This document shows, piece after piece, positions 17,063 through 25,469 of a stretch of DNA of 64,000 nucleotides. Made by a program: the position numbers and the translations under genes. Positions within the stretch are counted from its first letter, which is position 1. Every line of letters starts with the position of its first letter. Location of the stretch: positions 1 to 64,000 of the forward strand of contig CALVPX010000002.1 in assembly GCA_944354265.1 (NCBI GenBank). Reading direction: 5' to 3'. This stretch comes from an uncultured Clostridia bacterium (lineage in GTDB: Bacteria; Bacillota; Clostridia; Christensenellales; Borkfalkiaceae). The notes under the pieces were generated by a model. The model did no database searches. It was not told where the DNA came from and worked only from the letters and a program-made list of their open reading frames with translations.

Positions 17063-17803
17063 ATGGACAATCAGCTGATATTATTCTCCGTCTCTCATAA
17101 AAAGGTCGGCGGCCTGCCCCCGGACAGGTCTGTCATCGGCGTCGGCGCAAACGGCTCATCAATCGGCGCGCAGTATACCGACTGCACGGGCGACAACATA
17201 AGCGGCAAAAACCAAAGCTTTTGCGAGCTCACCGCCCTCTATTGGATTTGGAAAAACGTAAACTGCCAATATGTCGGCTTTGAACATTACCGCCGCTTTT
17301 TCTTTACCCGCGGCCAACTCATCGCCCGCCCCTTAAACAGGGAGGAAATTGCAAAAATCCTTGGGTCGGGCAGTGTAATCATTCCCAAGCCCCACAAGTG
17401 CGGCTGTTCGGTCTATGAGGACTACGCGCGCAACCACAACATTGCCGACCTCGACGAGTGCAGGGCGATAATTTCTGCCGACTGTCCCGAATACCTTTCA
17501 GACTTTGACGCCGTCATGTCGTCAAGCGAATATTCGCTCGCCAACATGTTTGTAATGCCCAAAGAGCTTGTCGACGAGTACTGCTCGTGGCTGTTCGGCA
17601 TACTCTTCAAGGCCGAAAAGCTCATAGATATCTCGGGCAGGGACAGCTATCAGGTCAGGGTGTTCGGCTTTCTTGCAGAGCGCCTGTTCAATGTGTGGCT
17701 GCACCACAGGCACTTAAAAATCTTCTACGCCCCCGTCTACAACGTGGGCGACTGCCCCATAGCCGTCCGCATAAAGGGCAAGTTTTTCGGCGGCAAAAAA
17801 TAA
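17063..17803 (+). CDS. DUF4422 glycosyltransferase-like protein 2
   Basis: A 246-residue paralog of the protein at 13083-13859, sharing GDNISGKNQSFCELTALYWIWKN, YVGFEHYRRFF, EYCSWLFGIL and RVFGFLAERLFNVWL. The two differ in their central parts, which suggests different acceptors or sugars. It lies between the GT4 and glf genes with short spacers, in the same operon. Confidence 0.87.
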   Translation: MDNQLILFSVSHKKVGGLPPDRSVIGVGANGSSIGAQYTDCTGDNISGKNQSFCELTALYWIWKNVNCQYVGFEHYRRFFFTRGQLIARPLNREEIAKILGSGSVIIPKPHKCGCSVYEDYARNHNIADLDECRAIISADCPEYLSDFDAVMSSSEYSLANMFVMPKELVDEYCSWLFGILFKAEKLIDISGRDSYQVRVFGFLAERLFNVWLHHRHLKIFYAPVYNVGDCPIAVRIKGKFFGGKK

Positions 17804-17818
17804 CTTCAGGGAAAATTT

Positions 17819-18931
17819 ATGTACGACTATCTCATCGTCGGCAGCGGCCTTTACGGCGCCGTCTGCGCACACGAACTCAATAAAAGGGGCAAAAGCGTGC
17901 TCGTCATCGACAAGCGCCCCAACATCGCAGGCAATGTCTACACCGAGAAGGTGGAGGGCATAAACGTCCACAAGTACGGCGCCCACATCTTCCACACTTC
18001 GGATAAAGAGGTGTGGGAGTATGTAAATGCCTTCGCCGAGTTCAACAACTTCGTCAACTCCCCCGTGGCGCGCTACAAAGACGAGTGCTATAACCTGCCT
18101 TTCAACATGAACACCTTCACCAAATTGTGGCCGGACGTGTTCACTCCCGAGGAGGCTGCCGCCAGAATAGCCGAAGAAATCGGCGAAAGCTATAAACAAA
18201 ACCCCGCCAACCTCGAAGAGCAGGCCATTAACCTCGTCGGCAAGACGATATACCAAAAGCTCGTCAAGGGCTATACGGAAAAGCAGTGGGGGCGTGACTG
18301 CAAAGAACTCCCAGCCTTCATAATCCGCCGTCTGCCCGTCAGGTACACCTTCGACAACAACTACTTCAACGACCGTTATCAGGGCATCCCAATCGGCGGC
18401 TACACCAAAATGGTGGCCAACATGCTCGAAGGAATTGAGGTGCGCTTAAACTGCGACTTCTTCGAACACAGAGAGGAGTTGACCGCGCAGGCCAAAGAGA
18501 TAATCTACACGGGCGCGATTGACGCATACTTCAACTATTGCTACGGCCCCCTCGAATACCGCTCGGTGCGCTTTGAAACCGAGCTGTTGGATAAGCCCAA
18601 CTTTCAGGGCAACGCCGCCGTCAACTACACCGACCGCGACGTGCCTTGGACAAGGATAATCGAACATAAGTGGTTCGAGTTCGGCAAGGACGAGGAGGGC
18701 AACGATTTGCCAAAGACGGTCATCTCCCGCGAGTACAGTTCGGAGTGGAAACCGGGCGACGAGCCGTACTATCCCGTCAACGATAAGCGGAACGGCGAAC
18801 TGTACGAAAAGTATAAAGCCCTTGCCCAAAAGGAACAGAATGTAATCTTCGGCGGCCGGCTCGGTCAGTACAGGTACTACGACATGGACGACGTAATCAG
18901 GGCAGCCCTCGATATGCTGAAAAGTCTGTAA
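17819..18931 (+). CDS. glf: UDP-galactopyranose mutase
   Basis: A flavoenzyme that interconverts UDP-galactopyranose and UDP-galactofuranose. The 370-residue protein begins MYDYLIVGSGLYGAVCAHEL, the FAD-binding GxGxxG, followed by VLVIDKRPNIAGNVYTE and HKYGAHIFHT. The conserved GYTEKQWGRD and YYPVNDKRN follow. It implies that the polymer contains galactofuranose and ends the capsule gene run, with a terminator just behind. Confidence 0.97.
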   Translation: MYDYLIVGSGLYGAVCAHELNKRGKSVLVIDKRPNIAGNVYTEKVEGINVHKYGAHIFHTSDKEVWEYVNAFAEFNNFVNSPVARYKDECYNLPFNMNTFTKLWPDVFTPEEAAARIAEEIGESYKQNPANLEEQAINLVGKTIYQKLVKGYTEKQWGRDCKELPAFIIRRLPVRYTFDNNYFNDRYQGIPIGGYTKMVANMLEGIEVRLNCDFFEHREELTAQAKEIIYTGAIDAYFNYCYGPLEYRSVRFETELLDKPNFQGNAAVNYTDRDVPWTRIIEHKWFEFGKDEEGNDLPKTVISREYSSEWKPGDEPYYPVNDKRNGELYEKYKALAQKEQNVIFGGRLGQYRYYDMDDVIRAALDMLKSL

Positions 18932-18944
18932 GCATACAGTCAAC

Positions 18945-18976
18945 GGCGCCCGCGCTTATGCGCGGGCGCCTCTTTA
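18945..18976 (+). terminator. Intrinsic terminator of capsule locus
   Basis: An 11-bp GC-only stem (18945-18955 with 18960-18970), TTAT loop, then TCTTT. Confidence 0.85.
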
Positions 18977-19063
18977 AATATTATAAATTCTCTATACCGT
19001 CATAAATCGACTCATTTCGGCATAGTCTATCTTAAGCCCCGTCGGGGCGGGAGAGGATAGCCT

Positions 19064-19363
19064 ATGTGGGAATATATAATTAAACGCGTCGTAACCGAGG
19101 GGGAATATATCGTCGAAAGGGGCGCAACCGTGCGCGCCGCAGCTCAGCACTTTTCGGTCAGCAAGTCCACCGTCCACAAAGATGTTACCGAGCGCTTGGA
19201 GGAAATAGATAAAGATTTGTACGAGGAGGTTAAAAAAGTTCTGTCTAAAAACCTGTCCGAGCGCCACATCCGCGGCGGCATGGCCACAAAGAGCAAATAT
19301 GCCATGATAAAGAGTCACGGCGGCGCCGAAAAGGCGGGGGAGGTGCACTCCGATGTGGAATAA
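19064..19363 (+). CDS. spoIIID: Sporulation transcription regulator SpoIIID
   Basis: A small DNA-binding protein of the mother-cell stage of endospore formation. The 99-residue sequence has a helix-turn-helix, TVRAAAQHFSVSKSTVHKDV (about 22-41), and the conserved tail LSERHIRGGMATKSKYAM. Both are diagnostic of SpoIIID. GGAGAGGA precedes the ATG. The gene stands alone. Its presence argues that the organism or its recent ancestors sporulate. A possible mother-cell-type -10, CATAGTCTAT, lies at about 19021, but this is weak. Confidence 0.95.
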   Translation: MWEYIIKRVVTEGEYIVERGATVRAAAQHFSVSKSTVHKDVTERLEEIDKDLYEEVKKVLSKNLSERHIRGGMATKSKYAMIKSHGGAEKAGEVHSDVE

Positions 19364-19423
19364 TGTCATTTTATGTTTGATAGTGTAAAAATAAATTTAA
19401 TTGAAAAATTTACATTCAATTTA

Positions 19424-19451
19424 TTTACATGGCTTATAAAATATATATAAT
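19424..19451 (+). promoter_or_regulatory. Promoter without a following gene
   Basis: TTTACA at 19424-19429, a 16-bp spacer and TATAAT at 19446-19451. The sequence is very AT-rich, so chance similarity is possible. Confidence 0.45.
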
Positions 19452-19457
19452 ATAAAC

Positions 19458-19561
19458 TGAAGGCATGTAAAAAACTGCGCGTCCCTGAAATTTGTTCATT
19501 ATTTTTCCCCCTTATTATATTGTTGTTAAAGGAGTGCGCCACGGCGCACTCCTTTAACTTT
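19458..19561 (+). ncRNA. Candidate small RNA
   Basis: A stretch of about 100 nt between a promoter-like sequence and a perfect 16-bp terminator hairpin (19525-19540 with 19543-19558) has no open frame. It could be a small RNA, or the hairpin may simply terminate spoIIID read-through. Confidence 0.3.
19525..19561 (+). terminator. Intrinsic terminator
   Basis: Perfect 16-bp stem with a 2-base loop; TTTA follows. Ends either spoIIID or a short transcript. Confidence 0.75.
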
Positions 19562-19603
19562 ATCCGTCATATCGCAATTGCGTAAAAATTATAACGCAAT
19601 TGC

Positions 19604-19642
19604 AAAAACAAATTGCCAGCCGCGCTGAAAGCGCGGCTGGCA
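19604..19642 (-). terminator. Intrinsic terminator of ilvE
   Basis: On the minus strand a 12-bp stem (19642-19631 with 19625-19614), loop TTTCA, followed by AATTTGTTTTT. Confidence 0.85.
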
Positions 19643-19660
19643 GTCATATAGTTGCATAAG

Positions 19661-20683
19661 TTATTTAATTTCCCTTATCCATCCGTCGGGCGCGGGTATG
19701 CGGCCCATCTGTATGCCCGTAAGAGTGTCATAGAGCTTTTTGGTCACAGGGCCCATCTCCTCCATGCCGGAGGGGAAGCTTATCACCTTGCCGTGATCGT
19801 CAATTGCGCCCACGGGCGAAATTACCGCGGCCGTGCCGCACAGTCCGCACTCGGCAAAGTCCTTTACTTCCTCAAATTTAACAGGCCTGTGCTCAACCGT
19901 CATGCCGAGTATGTGCTCGGCAACGTAGCACAGCGAGCGCCTCGTAATGGAGGGGAGAATTGAGTCCGACTTGGGCGTAACGACTTTTCCGTCCTTGGTA
20001 ACAAAAATAAAGTTCGCGCCGCCCGTCTCCTCAACGTAAGTCCTCGTCGCCGCGTCAAGGTACATGTTTTCGTCAAAGCCCTTCTTGTGCGCGTCTACAA
20101 TTGCGTGCAGGCTCATGGCGTAGTTCAGCCCCGCCTTAATGTGTCCCGTGCCGTGGGGGGCAGCCCTGTCAAAGTCGCTCACGCGTATAACAATGGGCTT
20201 TGCGCCGCCCTTAAAGTAGGGGCCCACGGGCGTGCAGAACATTCTGAATTCATATTCCTGTGCGGGCTTTACGCCGATGACGGCGGAGGAGCCGAACATA
20301 AACGGCCTTATATAAAGGGTTGCGCCGCTGCCGTAGGGGGGCACAAACTCCCTGTTTGCGCTCACGACTTTGTCCACGGCCTCCAAAAACCTTTCCTTGG
20401 GGAAGACGGGCATTTCAAGCCTTGCGGCCGAAGCTTCCATCCTCTCGGCGTTGAGGTCGGGGCGGAAGGTGACAATCTTTCCGTCCTTGGTCGTGTACGC
20501 CTTCAAGCCCTCAAAGGCAGTTTGGGCGTACTGCAAAACGCCCGCACATTCGGTCAGCACAATCTTGTCGTCGGTCGTAAGCTGCCCGTCGCTCCACTTT
20601 CCGTCCTTGTAGTGCGCCACATAGCGGTAGGGGGTCTTTATATATCCGAAACCTAAGTTTCCCCAGTCGAGATCAGCAGACAT
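19661..20683 (-). CDS. ilvE: Branched-chain amino acid aminotransferase
   Basis: A PLP-dependent fold-type IV enzyme that makes leucine, isoleucine and valine from their 2-oxo acids. The 340-residue class II type has the lysine that binds PLP in GTGHIKAGLNYA, then ATRTYVEETGGANFIFV and CGTAAVISPVG. GAAGG lies before the ATG at 20683. Transcribed alone from a perfect consensus promoter, with a terminator. No T-box leader is seen. Confidence 0.95.
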   Translation of the reverse strand: MSADLDWGNLGFGYIKTPYRYVAHYKDGKWSDGQLTTDDKIVLTECAGVLQYAQTAFEGLKAYTTKDGKIVTFRPDLNAERMEASAARLEMPVFPKERFLEAVDKVVSANREFVPPYGSGATLYIRPFMFGSSAVIGVKPAQEYEFRMFCTPVGPYFKGGAKPIVIRVSDFDRAAPHGTGHIKAGLNYAMSLHAIVDAHKKGFDENMYLDAATRTYVEETGGANFIFVTKDGKVVTPKSDSILPSITRRSLCYVAEHILGMTVEHRPVKFEEVKDFAECGLCGTAAVISPVGAIDDHGKVISFPSGMEEMGPVTKKLYDTLTGIQMGRIPAPDGWIREIK

Positions 20684-20716
20684 ATCTTTTTACCTTCTTA
20701 AAAATTAATTACAATA

Positions 20717-20745
20717 ATTATACTCCCGCAAAACCCGTATGTCAA
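20717..20745 (-). promoter_or_regulatory. Consensus promoter of ilvE
   Basis: Minus strand: TTGACA (20745-20740), 17-bp spacer, TATAAT (20722-20717). Confidence 0.85.
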
Positions 20746-20753
20746 TTGTGCGA

Positions 20754-20783
20754 TTGACAAAATTGTGCTTTAAGTGCTAAAAT
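20754..20783 (+). promoter_or_regulatory. Promoter of recX, start point close to the ATG
   Basis: TTGACA 20754-20759, 18-bp spacer, TAAAAT 20778-20783. The start point would be about 20790, only some 4 bases before the recX ATG. The two divergent -35 boxes form the inverted repeat TGTCAAT-N6-ATTGACA. Confidence 0.8.
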
Positions 20784-20793
20784 ATAGTCGAAC

Positions 20794-21408
20794 ATGTCCA
20801 AAATTACTTCAATCGAACAACAAAAAAAGGATAAGACCCGCTGTTCGGTCTACATCGACGGCGCATTTTACTGCGGTCTCAAGATAGAGGTGGCAATCAA
20901 ATACCGCCTCAAGGCCGGCATGGAGATAGAGAGGTCTGAACTCGACGAAATTCAGCTCGCCAACGAAAAGATTCAGGCCACCGAGCGCGCCATGAATCAC
21001 CTGTCTGCCACGTTAAAGACGCGCAGGCAGATGTCCGACTTCCTCGCCTCCAAGGGCTACACGCAGGCGGTCATCGACTATGTGATAGATAAGCTCGAAG
21101 GCTACGGCTATATAGACGACTACGCCTACTGCCGCGCCTATGCGGCAAGCGTCAGCGGCAAGGGCAAAACGGCCATCCGTGCCGCCCTAATAAAGCGCGG
21201 TGCCGACCGCGACGCAATCGACGAGGCCCTCTCCGAAGTCGAGGAGGACGAGGATGAGGTCATGGCGGTCGTCCGCAAGTACATGCGCGGCAAGGAGTAC
21301 TCGCGCGAAAATATCAACAAGGCCATCCGCCATTTAATTTCCCGCGGCTACAGCTATGAGACGGCAAAGAGCGCCGCTTCAAAACTTGGCGAAGATATCG
21401 ATGACTGA
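20794..21408 (+). CDS. recX: Regulatory protein RecX
   Basis: Modulates RecA filament activity. The 204-residue helical protein has the three-fold tandem helical repeats of RecX, with LKTRRQMSDFLASKGYTQAVIDYVIDKLEGYGYIDDYAYCRAYAAS shortened here to the landmarks RRQMSDFL, YGYIDDYAY and the C-terminal RHLISRGYSYETAKSA. There is no Shine-Dalgarno and the promoter -10 ends 10 bases before ATG, so the message appears near-leaderless. Not next to recA in this window. Confidence 0.9.
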   Translation: MSKITSIEQQKKDKTRCSVYIDGAFYCGLKIEVAIKYRLKAGMEIERSELDEIQLANEKIQATERAMNHLSATLKTRRQMSDFLASKGYTQAVIDYVIDKLEGYGYIDDYAYCRAYAASVSGKGKTAIRAALIKRGADRDAIDEALSEVEEDEDEVMAVVRKYMRGKEYSRENINKAIRHLISRGYSYETAKSAASKLGEDIDD

Positions 21409-21417
21409 CGTTCGTCA

Positions 21418-21440
21418 GGCCATATGTGCCGTCCAATTAA
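21418..21440. repeat. Dispersed repeat CATATGTGCCGTCCAA, copy 3
   Basis: GGCCATATGTGCCGTCCAATTAA, matching the copies at 4653 and 7294, here between recX and nnrDE. Confidence 0.6.
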
Positions 21441-21456
21441 TTTTTAAGGAATTGTT

Positions 21457-22881
<1,425 letters not shown>

Positions 22882-22989
22882 TATTTGTGGTATAAAAACT
22901 CTCCCCGCTGTCAACAATAAAATTGAGGCAGCTACATATAATATATTATAAACTGCCCCGCGGCTCTCTTGCCGCAGGAGGTAAATTTT

Positions 22990-23334
22990 ATGATAAAGCG
23001 AGGAGAACTCTACTACGCCGACCTCTCACCCGTTGTCGGCAGCGAACAGGGCGGCGTCCGTCCCGTCCTCGTCGTTCAGAACGACGTCGGCAACAAATTT
23101 TCGCCCACGGTCATCGCGGCGGCGGTCACAAGTAAGATAAACAAGGCAAAACTGCCCACGCACATAGAACTGCCCGAGGGCGTCTACGGCCTCAACAAGG
23201 ACTCCGTAATCCTGCTCGAACAGATTCGTACTCTCGATAAGCGCCGTTTAAAGGAGAGGATAGGCGAACTTCCCACCGAAACCATGTCGCAGGTCGACAA
23301 AGCAATTTTAATAAGCTTAGGCTTCATCAAATAG
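22990..23334 (+). CDS. MazF/PemK-type endoribonuclease toxin (EndoA-like)
   Basis: A sequence-specific mRNA interferase. The 114-residue protein starts [22 protein letters not shown], then [12 protein letters not shown] and [10 protein letters not shown], the standard MazF fold with Arg and Thr active-site positions, and ends with LGELP-like and AILISLGF segments. ATG 22990 is set by AGGAGGT 7 bases upstream; the in-frame TTG at 22969 lies before that site. The 108-bp space to nnrDE is too small for a normal antitoxin gene, so no MazE is seen. A terminator follows. Confidence 0.9.
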   Translation: MIKRGELYYADLSPVVGSEQGGVRPVLVVQNDVGNKFSPTVIAAAVTSKINKAKLPTHIELPEGVYGLNKDSVILLEQIRTLDKRRLKERIGELPTETMSQVDKAILISLGFIK

Positions 23335-23335
23335 A

Positions 23336-23370
23336 GGGGCGCAACTTTTAAAGTTGCGCCCCCACTCTTT
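23336..23370 (+). terminator. Intrinsic terminator after mazF-like gene
   Basis: A 13-bp stem (23336-23348 with 23350-23362) followed by CACTCTTTT. Confidence 0.75.
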
Positions 23371-23430
23371 TGCGGCGCCTTATTTTTTACAAAAATTTGC
23401 GCCAAAACACTTTTATTCGCCGCCGCGCTG

Positions 23431-23439
23431 TGTTATAAT
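23431..23439 (+). promoter_or_regulatory. Extended -10 of lspA, leaderless arrangement
   Basis: TGTTATAAT has TATAAT at 23434-23439 and the TGn extension. The lspA ATG begins 7 bases after it, at the expected start point. The -35 is poor. Confidence 0.65.
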
Positions 23440-23445
23440 CTAATC

Positions 23446-24036
23446 ATGGCAAACAAAAAATTAAAACTTCATTTCGGCAAGGTCAGCATAATACTCATCT
23501 TTGTGTGCATTGCGCTCATTGCCGTCGACCTAATATTAAAACACTTCGAGGAGGCGCAGGATTGGCAGTTCACCGTCATTCCCGGCCTCATATGGGTCGA
23601 ACACGGCCACCACAACACGGGCGCAGCATTTTCCTTCCTTGCAGGGGCGGAGTGGGGGCAGACCTTCCTCACCGTATTCACGATAATTCTCCTCGCTGCG
23701 CTCATCACGGCGTTTGTGTTCATTCCCGAGCGCGCCGCCTTCTTAAAGACGGCTCTCGCCATGATCATCGCAGGCGCCATCGGCAACCTCGTCGACAGGG
23801 CGGCCTTCGGCTATGTGCGCGACTTCGTTTGGGTGGGCATAGGCTCCTTCGGGGCGTACTGCAACTTTGCCGACTTCTTCATCGTGTTCGGCGTAATTTT
23901 TGCCGTCGTCGATTTTCTCTTCCTCAACGAATGGGCCTTAATTCCCCTCACAAAGCATGCCAAGGCCGCGCAGGCAAAGAATAAGGAGAGCTCCTCATCG
24001 GACGGCGACGGAGAGCAAGGGGACGCGGGCGAATAA
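23446..24036 (+). CDS. lspA: Lipoprotein signal peptidase (signal peptidase II)
   Basis: Membrane aspartic protease that cleaves lipoprotein signal peptides. The 196-residue protein has four membrane segments, NTGAAFSFL, the catalytic Asp in AGAIGNLVDRAAFGYVRDFV and the second in CNFADFFIVFG. The C-terminus has an extra hydrophilic, Ser/Asp/Glu-rich tail of about 30 residues. No Shine-Dalgarno; apparently leaderless. It overlaps the next gene by one base at TAATG. Confidence 0.95.
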   Translation: MANKKLKLHFGKVSIILIFVCIALIAVDLILKHFEEAQDWQFTVIPGLIWVEHGHHNTGAAFSFLAGAEWGQTFLTVFTIILLAALITAFVFIPERAAFLKTALAMIIAGAIGNLVDRAAFGYVRDFVWVGIGSFGAYCNFADFFIVFGVIFAVVDFLFLNEWALIPLTKHAKAAQAKNKESSSSDGDGEQGDAGE

Positions 24037-24965
24037 TGCAGACCGTCAGCTTTTTTTCGCCCAAAAATTATGAACGGGCGGACATATGCCTCTGCGAACA
24101 GCTTGAAGGCCGCACCCGCTCGGCAGTAAAAAAACTGTTCGAAGGCGGCATGGTCACCATAGGCGGCAGACTCGCCAAGCCCTCGCAGAGCGTGGCGGAG
24201 GGGGAAGCGGTGGAGTGCACCCTGCCCGATCCCGTCGAAATTTCCGCCCGGCCGGAGGATATCCCCCTCGACGTAGTCTACGAGGACGACGACATCGCCG
24301 TCATAAACAAACAGCAGGGGCTCACCGTCCACGTCGGCAACGGCAATCTCGACGGCACTTTGGTCAACGCCCTGCTCTTTCACTTAAAAAATTTAAGCGG
24401 CGTCGGCGGCGCTCTGCGTCCCGGCATCGTGCACAGAATAGATAAAAACACCTCGGGGCTGCTCGTCGTCGCCAAGAACGACAGCGCTCACCTCAGCCTC
24501 GCAAAGCAGATAGAGCAAAAGACCTGCAGCCGCCAATACCTCGCCCTGTTGGAGGGCAACTTGAAAAACGACAGCGGCACCGTCACCACTTACATAGGCC
24601 GCAGCCCGTCCGACCGCGTAAAAATGGCCGTTGTCCCGCCCGAAAAGGGCAAGATTGCCATAACCGACTATAAAGTCGAACAGCGCAGCTCGGGCTATAC
24701 CCTCTGCCGCTTCACATTGCACACGGGCAGAACTCATCAGATACGCGTGCACGCAAAGTATCTCGGCCACCCCGTCGTCGGCGACGACGTCTACGGCATA
24801 AAAAAGCAGCGCTTTGCCCTCAACGGCCAGCTTCTGCACGCCTGCCGGCTAGAGTTGACTCACCCCCGCACGGGCGAGCGCATGGCATTCACCGCGCCCC
24901 TGCCCGACTATTTTGCGGCTGTGCTCAAAAAACTCAGCTTTGACGTCGCCTCTATAGTATATTGA
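24036..24965 (+). CDS. RluA/RluD-family pseudouridine synthase
   Basis: Isomerises uridine in ribosomal (or other) RNA. The 309-residue protein has an N-terminal S4 RNA-binding domain (about 10-70) and the catalytic domain with HRIDKNTSGLLVVAKND, containing the catalytic Asp, and the HTGRTHQIRVH block. Its position directly after lspA is the common Firmicutes arrangement for the RluD-like YlyB. Target uridines cannot be assigned. Confidence 0.94.
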   Translation: MQTVSFFSPKNYERADICLCEQLEGRTRSAVKKLFEGGMVTIGGRLAKPSQSVAEGEAVECTLPDPVEISARPEDIPLDVVYEDDDIAVINKQQGLTVHVGNGNLDGTLVNALLFHLKNLSGVGGALRPGIVHRIDKNTSGLLVVAKNDSAHLSLAKQIEQKTCSRQYLALLEGNLKNDSGTVTTYIGRSPSDRVKMAVVPPEKGKIAITDYKVEQRSSGYTLCRFTLHTGRTHQIRVHAKYLGHPVVGDDVYGIKKQRFALNGQLLHACRLELTHPRTGERMAFTAPLPDYFAAVLKKLSFDVASIVY

Positions 24966-25016
24966 CTGCGATAATATCTCCCTTTATGGGAATAATATTT
25001 TTAAGGAGTACTCTCT

Positions 25017-25352
25017 ATGGCAAAAAAAAGAACTACTACAAAATCTACGACTTCAAACGGTGAAATATTAAGGTTCTGCGCCTTTTGGGGCATGGCGGTT
25101 GCCGCCGTGCTCTATCTCATATCGGGGCTCATCGCCTGCATCGCACAGTGGACGGGCGAAGTGGGCGCAACGCTGCAGCGCATATGCGGCATAATCAGCC
25201 TGCTCGGCAGCATTGCAATAGTCATCGCCATCGCCTTCCCCGCATATTCATATGTGCGCGGCAAGAGCAAGACGTGGAAAATTTTGTATTGGATTTTCCT
25301 CGCGGTGTTCGTGCTCGGCGTGGTATTCGGCGCAATCCCCTCAATCGCATAA
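25017..25352 (+). CDS. Small membrane protein, unknown function
   Basis: Not recognised. 111 residues: a basic, threonine-rich start (about 1-15), then three hydrophobic segments (about 23-45, 55-77 and 85-108). TAAGGAG lies upstream of the ATG, and a strong terminator follows, so it is likely a real gene. No catalytic motif is visible. Confidence 0.75.
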   Translation: MAKKRTTTKSTTSNGEILRFCAFWGMAVAAVLYLISGLIACIAQWTGEVGATLQRICGIISLLGSIAIVIAIAFPAYSYVRGKSKTWKILYWIFLAVFVLGVVFGAIPSIA

Positions 25353-25366
25353 TTAATCGCACTATG

Positions 25367-25407
25367 GCGCCCGCGCTTTTGTAAAAAAGCGCGGGCGCAT
25401 TTTTCTT
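25367..25407 (+). terminator. Intrinsic terminator
   Basis: A 14-bp stem (25367-25380 with 25385-25398), GTAA loop, then ATTTTTCTTT. Confidence 0.88.
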
Positions 25408-25434
25408 TACAAATTGCCCCTTTTAAGTTATAAT
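25406..25434 (+). promoter_or_regulatory. Sigma-A promoter of der-plsY
   Basis: TTTACA 25406-25411, 17-bp spacer, TATAAT 25429-25434. Confidence 0.8.
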
Positions 25435-25469
25435 GTCATTGAAATAAACAAAGAGCAGGGTCAATTTTT

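Larger units (their letters stand above)
19364..19660. other. Intergenic region between spoIIID and ilvE
   Basis: Contains a promoter (19424-19451), a short putative transcript ending in a strong terminator (19525-19561), a 10-bp inverted repeat (19574-19583 with 19594-19603) and the ilvE terminator. No open frame of note. Confidence 0.5.

Noticed and set aside
19012..19030. Sigma-E type promoter of spoIIID
   Set aside because: CATAGTCTAT is near the -10 form, but no convincing -35 lies at the required spacing.
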